A stretch of DNA of 12,899 bases, taken from assembly GCA_014384665.1 (NCBI GenBank), contig JACNFI010000381.1, forward strand, positions 1-12,899, in the 5' to 3' direction. This document shows, piece by piece, positions 1 to 8,066 of this stretch. The stretch comes from Candidatus Cloacimonadota bacterium. Its GTDB lineage: Bacteria; Cloacimonadota; Cloacimonadia; JGIOTU-2. The notes below the pieces were generated by a model. It was not told the origin of the DNA. It ran no database searches and worked only from the letters and a program-made list of their open reading frames with translations. The position numbers and the translations under genes are program-made. Within the stretch, counting starts at the first letter, position 1, and each line of letters starts with the position of its first letter.

Positions 1-2369
1 GTCACCCCGATTCCGCCTTCTTGCTCTGGCGGAGAAAAATAATCAGAAATACGAGTATCTGACTTAAGGTAATTCCAGATTTTCTTTCTTAACTCACCTG
101 TTCCTTTTCCGTGAACTATTTGCACTTTATCCAAATCAAATAGAATTGCTTTGTCAATATATTTATCAATTTCTGGTCTCGCTTCTTCAAATGAAAATCC
201 AATTACATTCAGTTCAAATGGAAAATCATAGCTAATTTCTGAATGCACAGAAACAAATTTTTTTGAGTTTTTTGCCCTCTGATTTTTTTTCTGACCTTCT
301 GGAATTTTGAATATATCCTTTTTGCTTGTGGAGTAGATAATTCCATCTGCTTTTATCTTTATTGAGGATTTTTTAATCCTGATTATTTTGCCAACAAGAT
401 TCAATGATTTTATCAAAACAATGTCATTTATTTTGGGATTTTTTTCAGGGATGAGTTTTATTTCGGATAATTCTTCTTTTTGCTTGCCCAATTTTTCTTT
501 TTCTTTCTGGATTTTTGTTGATATTTTTTTTACATCTTTTGATTCTATTTTCTTTTCTTTTTTAAATTTTGTTTTAAATTCACTTAATTCTTGCTCAAAT
601 TTCTGTTGAAGATTTATAAGATATTCTTCGCCCTTTTGAATAGTTTTCAATTTTTTTTCTCTTTCTATATTTTTCCAATTTTTTTCCTTTTCCTGAAGAG
701 ATTTCAGGGCCAGTTCTACAATTGAATTTTTAAAATTATATTCATTGATTTTTTGCATAAGAACAGTTCTTTGCTGCTCGGTTTTTTTCAGAAGATGGCT
801 TAATTGCTGCCTTTTCTGGTCTATCAGTTTGCGAGCCCGAGCCACAACTTCAGTGTCTAATTTATACTCACGGGCAATATCAAGTGCGTAGCTATTTCCG
901 GGAAAACCAACATCAAGTTGATATGTTGGAACAAGGTTTTTCTGATCAAATCTCATACAAGCATTTTCACATAAAGGATGTTCCGATGCAAAAAGTTTCA
1001 GTTTGTTTAGATGGGTGGTTATTACGATTTTTGCTTTTTGTGAAACTAATTTTTCCAAAACCGATTGTGCAAGCGCCGCTCCTTCTTCTGGGTCAGTTCC
1101 GGAGCCAAGTTCATCAATTAGAACAAGACATTTTTCATTTGCTTTTTTAAGAATAATTCTTATTTTTGCAATATGAGAAGAAAAAGTGCTGATGGAATTT
1201 TCAATAGATTGCTCATCATTGATGTCAGTTAAGAAATTTTCAAAAATCCCTATTTCCGCTTCCTCTGATGGAATCATCAATCCTGATAACGCCATCATTG
1301 AAAGAAGTCCTAACGCTTTTAATGTAACGGTTTTGCCGCCGGTATTTACTCCAGAAATAATTAGTGAACGAAATTCATTGCCCAAATTTAATGAGAATGG
1401 CACAATCTCTTCTTCTTTCATTGTTAAATATAGTAATGGATGTCGTGCGTTAGTAAGTTTTATGATTGGTTTTATCTGAATTGTAGGGACTGTTGCCTTA
1501 ATTGATATACAGTATTTTGCAGCAGCATTCAGAAAATCAACCTTTTGTAATATTTTAAGATTTTGGTATAGAATTTCTGAATGCTTTTTCAAAGAAAGAA
1601 ATAACTTTATAAGGATTTTTTGAATTTCCTGTTTTTCTTCATCTGCAAGATTAATCAGGGAATTATTGGTTTCAAAAACAGATAATGGTTCCAGAAAAAC
1701 TGAAGCTCCGGATTGGGACCTGCTGTGCACAAATCCCTTTATTATGCTTTCCCCGCCTGCTTTAACTGGGATTACATATCTCTCTTCACGAATTGTTACT
1801 ATTTTATCTTGAATAACTTTCTCATATTGCTTTTGGGATAGAATTTCTTGTAATTGAGTATAAATTCTTTTTTTGAATCTTACCTGTTTTTTTCTGATTC
1901 TTGTAAGATTTTCACTGGCACCATCTTTGATTTCACCATTAGGTTCGAAAGTGCGGTCAAATTCTTTCTCTAATCCTGCTGTTATTACAATGTTATTAAC
2001 GATACTGAATAGATATGGGAAGTTTTGCTTTTTAACAGCTTCATTTTTTCGCAGGTTATTTGCTATCTTGATATTACATGCAAATAGCAGAAATTCCTCA
2101 ACAGTAAAGTAGTCATCATGCTTAAGTTTTGGGAATAAAAATTCTGTATCTCTTAATCCTGTAAGATTGAAATTATTTTTTTGTCCCCACGGAAGCGGGG
2201 ATAGAAATTCAACTGTATCGTGAAGTTCAGAAATCCTATTTTCAATTTCAGATTTATTTGTAAGTGTTTTTAGTTGGTCGGCTGACTTTTTTCCTAAATT
2301 TGAGGTGCAAAAATTTTTTATTAACGCTTTTATTTTGTTAAATTCTAATTCTTCAAAAGCGTCTTTCAT
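1..2369 (-). CDS. mutS2: Endonuclease MutS2, 3' end cut by window edge
   Basis: MutS2 is a MutS-family ATPase with a C-terminal Smr domain, acting on recombination intermediates and, in some bacteria, in rescue of collided ribosomes. About 789 codons are visible. The Walker A motif GVNTGGKT starts at residue 340, with Val where most family members have Pro. The Walker B stretch LVLIDELGSGTDP has its Asp-Glu at 419-420. A Lys/Glu-rich coiled region spans roughly 520-660. The Smr domain begins near 710 and contains HGKGTGELR at 753. The family length is about 780-790, so only a few residues are missing beyond position 1. The ATG at 2369-2367 overlaps the TGA of the upstream cvpA-like gene (ATGA), so the two are translationally linked. 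There is no Shine-Dalgarno. Oddity: the first Smr motif, usually LDLR/LDxHG, reads LNVIG here. The identification is very secure. Confidence 0.97.
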   Translation of the reverse strand, partial: MKDAFEELEFNKIKALIKNFCTSNLGKKSADQLKTLTNKSEIENRISELHDTVEFLSPLPWGQKNNFNLTGLRDTEFLFPKLKHDDYFTVEEFLLFACNIKIANNLRKNEAVKKQNFPYLFSIVNNIVITAGLEKEFDRTFEPNGEIKDGASENLTRIRKKQVRFKKRIYTQLQEILSQKQYEKVIQDKIVTIREERYVIPVKAGGESIIKGFVHSRSQSGASVFLEPLSVFETNNSLINLADEEKQEIQKILIKLFLSLKKHSEILYQNLKILQKVDFLNAAAKYCISIKATVPTIQIKPIIKLTNARHPLLYLTMKEEEIVPFSLNLGNEFRSLIISGVNTGGKTVTLKALGLLSMMALSGLMIPSEEAEIGIFENFLTDINDEQSIENSISTFSSHIAKIRIILKKANEKCLVLIDELGSGTDPEEGAALAQSVLEKLVSQKAKIVITTHLNKLKLFASEHPLCENACMRFDQKNLVPTYQLDVGFPGNSYALDIAREYKLDTEVVARARKLIDQKRQQLSHLLKKTEQQRTVLMQKINEYNFKNSIVELALKSLQEKEKNWKNIEREKKLKTIQKGEEYLINLQQKFEQELSEFKTKFKKEKKIESKDVKKISTKIQKEKEKLGKQKEELSEIKLIPEKNPKINDIVLIKSLNLVGKIIRIKKSSIKIKADGIIYSTSKKDIFKIPEGQKKNQRAKNSKKFVSVHSEISYDFPFELNVIGFSFEEARPEIDKYIDKAILFDLDKVQIVHGKGTGELRKKIWNYLKSDTRISDYFSPPEQEGGIGV

Positions 2370-2923
2370 TTATTATTAGATGTTTTCTTTTTAATTTTTT
2401 TTATTTGATTTAACAATTCTTTATAGTATTTATTAGATTGAATCTTCTTATCAAGTTTGGTTGCTGAAAGAATTTCTGCTACAGTTTTATTGTTCCAGTT
2501 GACCACCTTTGCTTCAGTGATAGATTTCTTATTATTCTCACTAATTGGCAGCCACTGAACTGCAAAAGAGATAAGAAATATTACTATCATAGATTGTATT
2601 CCACCAAGAACCAAGCCAAGTATCCTATCAAAAAAACTTAGATGTAAAACTTTAATGAATTTTTTCAGAATTGAAACAATGATAGTAATAACAATTATAA
2701 TTAAAATAAATACAATAACACCACCCAGAATGTGTGCTATCTTATCTGAAATAGAGAGAGAATTCTTAAGAAAATTCGCAACTGCTGGTCCAATTTTAAT
2801 CGCAAGAATTAAGGCAATTACCCAGCCAAGTAATTTTGTTATTCCATGCAAAAATCCTGATTTGAAACCAAAAATTGCAAATAATATAATAATTGCATAA
2901 GCAAGAATATTAATAATTCCCAT
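2366..2923 (-). CDS. CvpA family inner-membrane protein
   Basis: A 185-residue CvpA-family membrane protein. In E. coli CvpA is linked to colicin V production; in most bacteria its role is unclear. About four hydrophobic segments are visible, near residues 3-22, 27-45, 62-88 and 102-125. The Gly-rich start of helix 1-2 (FGFKSGFLHGITKLLGW) and the FFDRILGLVLGG motif near 97-108 are typical of the family. The tail is Lys-rich and probably cytoplasmic. It lies 52 nt downstream of rpsU and overlaps mutS2 by 4 nt; cvpA next to mutS2 is a widely seen arrangement. No Shine-Dalgarno precedes the ATG; the leader is A/T only. The family assignment is secure; the function is not known. Confidence 0.88.
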   Translation of the reverse strand: MGIINILAYAIIILFAIFGFKSGFLHGITKLLGWVIALILAIKIGPAVANFLKNSLSISDKIAHILGGVIVFILIIIVITIIVSILKKFIKVLHLSFFDRILGLVLGGIQSMIVIFLISFAVQWLPISENNKKSITEAKVVNWNNKTVAEILSATKLDKKIQSNKYYKELLNQIKKIKKKTSNNK

Positions 2924-2975
2924 TTTTATAATAGATATTGATTTTTGTTTTAATTATATTAAGATGATTACCTTA

Positions 2976-3170
2976 TTATCTATAATAATGACTTCGTCTC
3001 CTTGATTTGCGTAATGCCATTTTTAGTTCTCGTCTCTTTTTATCGCTGGGTTTTTCATAATAACGATTTTTCTTGATATCTGAAAGGACACCTGACCTCT
3101 GTACTTTCCTGTTAAAACGACGAAAAGCATTATCAAAACTTTCATCTTTACCAACTATCACCTTTGTCAC
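2976..3170 (-). CDS. rpsU: 30S ribosomal protein bS21, GTG start
   Basis: A 64-residue basic protein of the small ribosomal subunit, sitting near the 3' end of 16S rRNA. It matches bS21 over its whole length: VIVGKDESFDNAFRRFNRKV at the N-terminus, then GVLSDIKKNRYYEKPS and a Lys/Arg-rich C-terminus ending SHYYR. The start is GTG at 3170-3168, chosen because a near-perfect Shine-Dalgarno, GGAGGTGA (3184-3177), lies 6 nt upstream. This is striking because the chromosomal neighbours mutS2, cvpA-like and the HhH-barrel gene have none. In Bacteroidota, bS21 helps mask the anti-Shine-Dalgarno, and a strong Shine-Dalgarno on rpsU is proposed to allow autoregulation; the same may apply here (inference). 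It is the first gene of the rpsU-cvpA-mutS2 cluster. Confidence 0.96.
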   Translation of the reverse strand: MTKVIVGKDESFDNAFRRFNRKVQRSGVLSDIKKNRYYEKPSDKKRRELKMALRKSRRRSHYYR

Positions 3171-3176
3171 TAAAGC

Positions 3177-3184
3177 TCACCTCC
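3177..3184 (-). promoter_or_regulatory. Strong Shine-Dalgarno of rpsU
   Basis: GGAGGTGA on the minus strand, 6 nt before the GTG start. It fixes the start codon and is the strongest ribosome-binding site among the chromosomal genes in the window. Confidence 0.85.
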
Positions 3185-3198
3185 ATAATTTTTGTAAA

Positions 3199-3227
3199 AA
3201 ATTAAATAAGGCGGATATTTCTGTCAA
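3199..3227 (-). promoter_or_regulatory. Candidate promoter for rpsU-cvpA-mutS2
   Basis: On the minus strand a perfect TTGACA (3227-3222) is followed after 17 nt by TAATTT (3204-3199). The predicted start of transcription falls just upstream of the rpsU Shine-Dalgarno. The -10 match is imperfect in this AT-rich stretch. It is divergent from a second TTGACA at 3263-3268 on the other strand. Confidence 0.45.
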
Positions 3228-3262
3228 TTTATTTTTACTTGTTTATTTTTAAATCAAAATTA

Positions 3263-3292
3263 TTGACATAAACTGAAAAGATATTCTTAATT
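3263..3292 (+). promoter_or_regulatory. Candidate promoter for the outer-membrane gene pair
   Basis: A perfect TTGACA at 3263-3268 is followed 17-18 nt later by a weak -10 (CTTAAT/TTAATT, 3286-3292). Transcription would start near 3298-3300. That favours translation from the ATG at 3313, with GAGG at 3300-3303 as ribosome-binding site, over the ATG at 3298. Confidence 0.35.
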
Positions 3293-3297
3293 ATTGT

Positions 3298-4101
3298 ATG
3301 AGGTTTAGAAATATGAAAATTTTAATTTTAATATTACTTTTGTTTCTTTTTCCTGTATTTGTTTTTCCTGCATTTCTTCAGCTTTCTCCATCTGCAAGAC
3401 TGGCATCAGTCTCCGATATATCAGCACTTGAGCAAAGTCCATCCTCCATTTTTTATAATCCAGCAGTTTTTAACAAGAAGATTTCTTTATCCTCATCATA
3501 TTTCATGCCATTTTCTATTAGTGACTTATCCTATAAAAATTTAGTGGCTGGATATAGATGGAGAAAATTTAGCTTTGCCTTTGGCTTCCAGGAATTTGGT
3601 AATGAAATTTTCAAAGAACAAACAGGCATTCTTACGACCAACATTAATATCATCCAGAATTTCACTCTGGGTTTGAGCTATCGTCTCCTTCTCAAAAATG
3701 TCTATACAATGCAAGATAAAAACGCTTCTCAATTTGATGTTGGAATGATGGCAAATGTTGGAAAACTCCAATTTTTCTCTTCCTTTTTGAATATCGGTTT
3801 TAGCAAAATTGGCAACGACAACCTTCCTCAAGAAAGCAGAACAGGAATTTCATATCAAATCTATGAAAACTTAAAAACAGGAATTTGCTTTGTGAAAGAA
3901 CTGGATTATCCATTCTCATTTCACTTTGGAACCGTCTATTATCCTTATAAAACATTTGGAATTTTGAGTGGATTTCAAACCGAACCAGAGCGATTTTCCT
4001 TTGGTGTGGAATTCAAAGTTTTTAATCTACAAATCAATTATGGAATCAAAACGCATCAATGTCTGGAGTTAACTCACTATTTTACAATATGTTATCAATA
4101 G
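3298..4101 (+). CDS. PorV/PorQ-like outer-membrane barrel protein
   Basis: A predicted outer-membrane beta-barrel of about 262-267 residues. The ATG at 3313 gives a compact signal peptide (MKILILILLLFLFPVFVFPA) with GAGG 9 nt upstream. The ATG at 3298 adds five residues, MRFRN. I list the longer form but think 3313 is more likely. After the signal comes a degenerate form of the start seen in PorV/PorQ/FadL-like FCB proteins: SARLASVSDISALEQSPSSIFYNPAVF, quoted in parts as SARLASVSD and SIFYNPAVF, where the family has GARAAGMG...ALYWNPAGL. The rest alternates polar and hydrophobic residues in beta-hairpin fashion. In Bacteroidota, PorV and PorQ work with type IX secretion, but nothing here proves that role. 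Only 5 nt separate it from the next gene, so the two are probably co-transcribed. Confidence 0.7.
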   Translation: MRFRNMKILILILLLFLFPVFVFPAFLQLSPSARLASVSDISALEQSPSSIFYNPAVFNKKISLSSSYFMPFSISDLSYKNLVAGYRWRKFSFAFGFQEFGNEIFKEQTGILTTNINIIQNFTLGLSYRLLLKNVYTMQDKNASQFDVGMMANVGKLQFFSSFLNIGFSKIGNDNLPQESRTGISYQIYENLKTGICFVKELDYPFSFHFGTVYYPYKTFGILSGFQTEPERFSFGVEFKVFNLQINYGIKTHQCLELTHYFTICYQ

Positions 4102-4106
4102 AATAA

Positions 4107-5942
4107 ATGAAAAAGCTTCTTTTTTTTCTTATTCTAATTCTCTGTTTCTGCCAGATTTATGCTGATGACGAAGACCAGATTGAGAAACTTTTTTCAACCG
4201 AAGATGAAACATATAAAGCCACTGAACTACATAGCCATCTTCAAAACTTGAAAAAGAATAAACTAAATATTAATCAGGCAAGTTATCAAGATTTGATAAT
4301 ATTACCCTGGCTTTCCCCTGTTGAGGTTGAAGAGATTATACAATTCAGAAATAAAATTAAAATTACAAATAAGAAACAACTTAAAAAAGCAGGAATACCT
4401 GAATATGTTATTGAAGAAATCAATCCATACATTTCATTTGGGAAATCATCACCAATCTATTATAATAATAGAATTAGAGTAGAATATAAATTTAATTCAG
4501 AATATAGTAGTGCTGTAAAATTATACCAAAAGCATTCTGTAAGCTGGAAAAATTATCAACTGAATTTCATTTCACAAAAGGATGAAGGTGAAAAAGATTT
4601 CTGGGATTTCTGGGTTGGTAGTTTATCTGCTAAGTGGCAGAATCAGATGTTGAAAAAGATTGTAATCGGAAATTATAGGTTGGCTTTGGGACAGGGAATA
4701 ATATTTGCACCAAAACTCGGGCTTTCAAAAGGGGGGAATGCAACTCGACAACCTATAAAATATTTCTCAACAATAAAGCAATACACAAGCACAATGGAAA
4801 GCTATTCGCTATTTGGAGCTGCTGCAAAAATCAGATTTGGAAGGTTTCAAATCTTACCATTCTTTTCTGATTATAATCTGGATGGAAATATCAAAAAAGG
4901 AAAAATCACAAGTTTAGACATAATGGGTTTTCATCGAACTGAAACAGAAACAGCCAAAAAGGACAAAGTAAGAGAAAAAATTTGGGGTGGTCGTTTTTCT
5001 TATGGAAATAAAAATCAAATTGGATTTACAGCTCTTAATCTTGAGTTTAATCTCCCATTTTCTGATGAAAACATCAAACAAAAACAGGAGATTTTTGGAT
5101 TGGATTTTCAATATAATTTGAGAAATTTTAATTTTCTTGGTGAGGGAGCAATTTCTGAAAATAAAAAAGCATTTTTGCTAACATTTTTCTGGGAACAGGG
5201 AGAATTTGAAAACCTAATAATCTTTAGAAATTATGATAAATATTTTCCTACATTTCACGGAAATCCGTTTCATACAAGTGGAGATTTTGATAATGAAAGA
5301 GGAATTTATTACGGAATTTCCTTCCGCCCTTTTGAAAAAGCAAAACTTGATATGTATTTTGATATTTACAAATTCCCGAAACAAAAATCTCTGGAAAATA
5401 TGCCAACTTATGGATTTGATAAATTCCTGCAGTTTGAGAAGAAGTGGAACTTTTCTAAAATGCGTCTCACTTTTCAGCAGAAGCAATATGAACGCTGGAG
5501 AACTTTTTCCGATGAAAGCAAAATATATCAAAGGGAAAGAAATATCTTTCGGTTAGATTGGCGACAAAAAATTAGTCCTCTTTTGGAGATAAAACTTCGC
5601 GGAGAATACACCTTTCATCAATACCAAAATGCAGATAAGTACGATTCTGGTATTCTGCTTTATCAAGATTTTAAATTTCTGTTCTCTTCAAAACTGACAA
5701 ATTACATCCGCATTTGCCAATATCACACAGATGACATCATTCTTTATATGTATGAAAATGACCTTGACGGAATTATGCTGAATTCTCAATTCAGGGGCGA
5801 TGGAATTTTTATGTATTTCTTGATTAAATATGATTTGGGAAAGTGTTTTTCTTTACAAATGAAATATGCCGAAAAAATCTGGAAAGAAATAAAATTAGAA
5901 AGGTCTCAGCAGATAAAATTTCAGATTGAGACGAAATTCTGA
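4107..5942 (+). CDS. Helix-hairpin-helix plus beta-barrel outer-membrane protein
   Basis: A 611-residue exported protein. A signal peptide spans residues 1-19 (ending CFCQIYA). An acidic linker follows, then a ComEA-type helix-hairpin-helix region at about 50-110: NINQASYQDLIILPWLS, then VEEIIQFRNK and a second half AGIPEYVIEEINPYI. From about 120 to the end the sequence has repeated amphipathic beta strands rich in Tyr, Phe, Lys and Asn, and the last residue is Phe, as in many outer-membrane barrels. HhH motifs of this type usually bind DNA without sequence specificity. Similar HhH-barrel proteins occur in FCB genomes with no settled function; DNA binding or uptake at the outer membrane is only an inference. 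The start lacks a Shine-Dalgarno. It follows the PorV-like gene by 5 nt and precedes gpmI by 53 nt. Confidence 0.72.
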   Translation: MKKLLFFLILILCFCQIYADDEDQIEKLFSTEDETYKATELHSHLQNLKKNKLNINQASYQDLIILPWLSPVEVEEIIQFRNKIKITNKKQLKKAGIPEYVIEEINPYISFGKSSPIYYNNRIRVEYKFNSEYSSAVKLYQKHSVSWKNYQLNFISQKDEGEKDFWDFWVGSLSAKWQNQMLKKIVIGNYRLALGQGIIFAPKLGLSKGGNATRQPIKYFSTIKQYTSTMESYSLFGAAAKIRFGRFQILPFFSDYNLDGNIKKGKITSLDIMGFHRTETETAKKDKVREKIWGGRFSYGNKNQIGFTALNLEFNLPFSDENIKQKQEIFGLDFQYNLRNFNFLGEGAISENKKAFLLTFFWEQGEFENLIIFRNYDKYFPTFHGNPFHTSGDFDNERGIYYGISFRPFEKAKLDMYFDIYKFPKQKSLENMPTYGFDKFLQFEKKWNFSKMRLTFQQKQYERWRTFSDESKIYQRERNIFRLDWRQKISPLLEIKLRGEYTFHQYQNADKYDSGILLYQDFKFLFSSKLTNYIRICQYHTDDIILYMYENDLDGIMLNSQFRGDGIFMYFLIKYDLGKCFSLQMKYAEKIWKEIKLERSQQIKFQIETKF

Positions 5943-5995
5943 TTCAAAAAATATAATTAGAAAATCTCTGCGTCCTCTGGGGTTAAAAAAGGAAT

Positions 5996-7564
5996 ATGGT
6001 GAAAAATAAAGTAATGCTAATCATAATGGATGGTTTTGGCCTAACTGATGAAGTAAAAGGCAATGCGATTAAAGCTGCAAAAACTCCAAATTTGGACAGA
6101 CTCTTTGCTACACGACCATGGACAAGACTTAAATGCTCTGGAAATGCAGTTGGTCTGCCAAAAGGGATAATGGGAAATTCAGAAGTTGGACATCTCAATA
6201 TTGGTGCTGGCAGAATCGTTTATCAAAATATTACTCGTATAAATCTAAGTATAAAAGACAACTCATTTTTTGAAAATGAAGCATTAAAAAAAGCTGTTGG
6301 GCATTGCAAAAATCACAAATCAAAACTTCATCTTTTTGGATTGCTTTCCGACGGTTGCGTGCATAGTTCATTAGACCATCTTTGGGCACTTCTGAAATTA
6401 GCGAAGAAAAATAATCTCAAAAAAGTTTATCTTCACGCGTTTATGGATGGCAGAGATACTCAACCAAATGATGGAATTAATTTCATAAAAGAATTTGAAG
6501 CAGAATCAAAGAAGATTGGACTGGGGAAAATCGCTTCAATTTCTGGACGCTACTATGCAATGGATAGAGACAATCGTTGGGAAAGAATTGAAAAAGCATA
6601 TCAAGCAATTGTTTATGGTAAAGGAAATGAAGAAACCGATACGGTTGCAGTTATGAAAAATAGTTATGAAAATGGCATCACTGATGAGTTTATCATCCCA
6701 ACTGTTATAAAAGAAAATGAAAAACCAGTTGCAACAATTTCTGATAACGATGCGATAATTTTCCTTAATTTCCGTGCAGATAGAGCAAGGCAACTTACAA
6801 ATTGCTTTGTCAATCCCAACTTCAAAGAATTCAGAATCAAAAAATTTCACAATCTTCTTTTCACAACTATGACAGAATATGATATAAAATTCAATAGATA
6901 TGTAAATGTTGCATTTAAGCCAATTAAACTAACAAATATTTTAGGAGAAGTTTTACAAAATAATGGACTTAAGCAGTTGCGAATTGCAGAGACCGAAAAG
7001 TATGCACATGTAACTTTTTTTTTTAATGGCGGTGTTGAAAAGCCATTCAAAAACGAAGATAGGATTCTTGTTCCATCCCCCAAGGTTGACACTTATGATT
7101 TGCAGCCTGAGATGAGTGCGTATCTTGTTGCTGATAAAGTTATTGAAAAAATAAATTCACAGAGATATGATGTGATTATTCTCAACTTTGCAAATTGCGA
7201 TATGGTTGGTCATACTGGAATTTTTGAAGCTGCTGTAAAGGCAGTTGAAGCCGTTGATAAATCAGTTGCTAAAGTTGTGGCGGCACTTGAAAAAAACAAT
7301 TATAATTATATCATAACTGCAGACCATGGTAATTCTGAAAAAATGCTTGATAAAAATGGAAATGTATTTACTGCTCATACTACGAATGATGTTCCTTTTA
7401 TTCTTTGCTGTAAAAACAAAGCAGATGTAAAATTGCGAAATGACTGCAGACTTGCCGATATTGCTCCCACAATGTTAGATATTTTAGATATTGATAAACC
7501 GGAGGAGATGACAGGGAAATCGTTAATTAAGAATTATGAAGTTGGGCTAGAAAGCCTAACGTAG
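5996..7564 (+). CDS. gpmI: 2,3-bisphosphoglycerate-independent phosphoglycerate mutase
   Basis: Interconverts 3- and 2-phosphoglycerate in glycolysis and gluconeogenesis, using two metal ions (usually Mn) and a phosphoserine intermediate. The 522 residues match the usual length. The key residues are all present: Asp12 (MDGFG), catalytic Ser62 (GNSEVGH), MDGRDTQP, RYYAMDRDNRWER, FRADRARQ, Asp402 and His406 (CDMVGHTG), Asp443-His444 (ADHGNSEKM) and His461 (AHTTND). These are within one position of the well-studied Geobacillus enzyme. Only a weak AAGGA lies just before the ATG. The last codons run into the first attC site: GCCTAAC at 7554-7560 encodes the end, and the TAG stop (7562-7564) lies inside the attC. 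The cassette array therefore determines the extreme C-terminus. Catalytic residues are unaffected. Confidence 0.98.
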   Translation: MVKNKVMLIIMDGFGLTDEVKGNAIKAAKTPNLDRLFATRPWTRLKCSGNAVGLPKGIMGNSEVGHLNIGAGRIVYQNITRINLSIKDNSFFENEALKKAVGHCKNHKSKLHLFGLLSDGCVHSSLDHLWALLKLAKKNNLKKVYLHAFMDGRDTQPNDGINFIKEFEAESKKIGLGKIASISGRYYAMDRDNRWERIEKAYQAIVYGKGNEETDTVAVMKNSYENGITDEFIIPTVIKENEKPVATISDNDAIIFLNFRADRARQLTNCFVNPNFKEFRIKKFHNLLFTTMTEYDIKFNRYVNVAFKPIKLTNILGEVLQNNGLKQLRIAETEKYAHVTFFFNGGVEKPFKNEDRILVPSPKVDTYDLQPEMSAYLVADKVIEKINSQRYDVIILNFANCDMVGHTGIFEAAVKAVEAVDKSVAKVVAALEKNNYNYIITADHGNSEKMLDKNGNVFTAHTTNDVPFILCCKNKADVKLRNDCRLADIAPTMLDILDIDKPEEMTGKSLIKNYEVGLESLT

Positions 7565-7627
7565 CAAATAACTGACGTAAATGGAGCGTAGCGGAATCTG
7601 CGTCCGAGTTAATTTGCATTGTTAAAT
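7554..7627 (-). repeat. attC site, 74 bp, classical short type
   Basis: Minus strand: R'' is ATTTAAC (7627-7621) and R' is GTTAGGC (7560-7554). The L arms, GCAAATTAACT and AGTTATTTGC, pair except for one extra T in the arm next to the gene. The centre is a second imperfect hairpin between GGACGCAGATTCCGC and the GCG...GACGT side. It is the last site of the array and overlaps the 3' end of gpmI. Confidence 0.82.
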
Positions 7628-7628
7628 T

Positions 7629-8066
7629 TCATTTATTAAGCACCGAGACTAAACCAATTAAAGCTCCAATAAGACCAATTAAAACGGTGAACCAGAAACC
7701 GAACGCAGCACGTTTTCTCTTCTTTTCCTCGCGAATCAAGTTGCGGACAGCATGAAAACCAACTGTCGTCAAAATATGTCTATCACCATGTTCATCATCA
7801 AAATTGAACTTGTAATATAACTTTTCGTTTTCAATATCCGGCATTGGCACCAATAGTCGCTGACAAAGACGTTGGAAATATTGTGTTTGTCGGTAATCGA
7901 TCCATTTGTCAAACTCATCTTCCTTTTGTGCAATAGATGATAACTCCCAGTCGTTGAAACCTTTCTTTTTTACCCGAACTTCCGCCACCTCATACTCTTG
8001 AGCAAGTTTTCGTTGTACTTTCCGTAATTTATGTAGCTCGAACTTATACTGAAATGATTCAATCAT
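7629..8066 (-). CDS. Tail-anchored membrane protein of unknown function (cassette gene)
   Basis: 145 residues that I do not recognise as a named family. The N-terminal 85 residues are charged and partly helical (LRKVQRKLAQEYEVAEVRVKKK), with Trp and Tyr-rich stretches (FNDWELSS, WIDYRQTQYFQRLCQ). A basic patch, REEKKRKRAAF, precedes one hydrophobic C-terminal segment at about 122-143 (FGFWFTVLIGLIGALIGLVSVL, given here as the Gly-rich LIGLIGALIGLVSVL core). This predicts a cytoplasmic protein anchored by its tail. The TGA stop is 2 nt before the attC R'' box, so this is the gene of the last cassette. It has no Shine-Dalgarno, unlike several other cassette genes. A leader of about 360 nt separates it from the preceding site. 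Confidence 0.7.
   Translation of the reverse strand: MIESFQYKFELHKLRKVQRKLAQEYEVAEVRVKKKGFNDWELSSIAQKEDEFDKWIDYRQTQYFQRLCQRLLVPMPDIENEKLYYKFNFDDEHGDRHILTTVGFHAVRNLIREEKKRKRAAFGFWFTVLIGLIGALIGLVSVLNK

Noticed and set aside
388..2112. Several plus-strand open frames inside the mutS2 region
   Set aside because: They are opposite-strand shadows of mutS2, which shows full-length family motifs.
2973..2990. AT-only palindrome at the rpsU stop as a terminator
   Set aside because: TTATTATAGATAATAA would form a very weak stem without G or C, and cvpA downstream appears to be in the same operon.
5943..5995. Phrase CTCTGCGTCCTCTGGGGTTA before gpmI as a regulatory element
   Set aside because: It resembles a phrase I recall from many uncultured FCB genomes, but with a single copy and no structure I cannot assign it a role.
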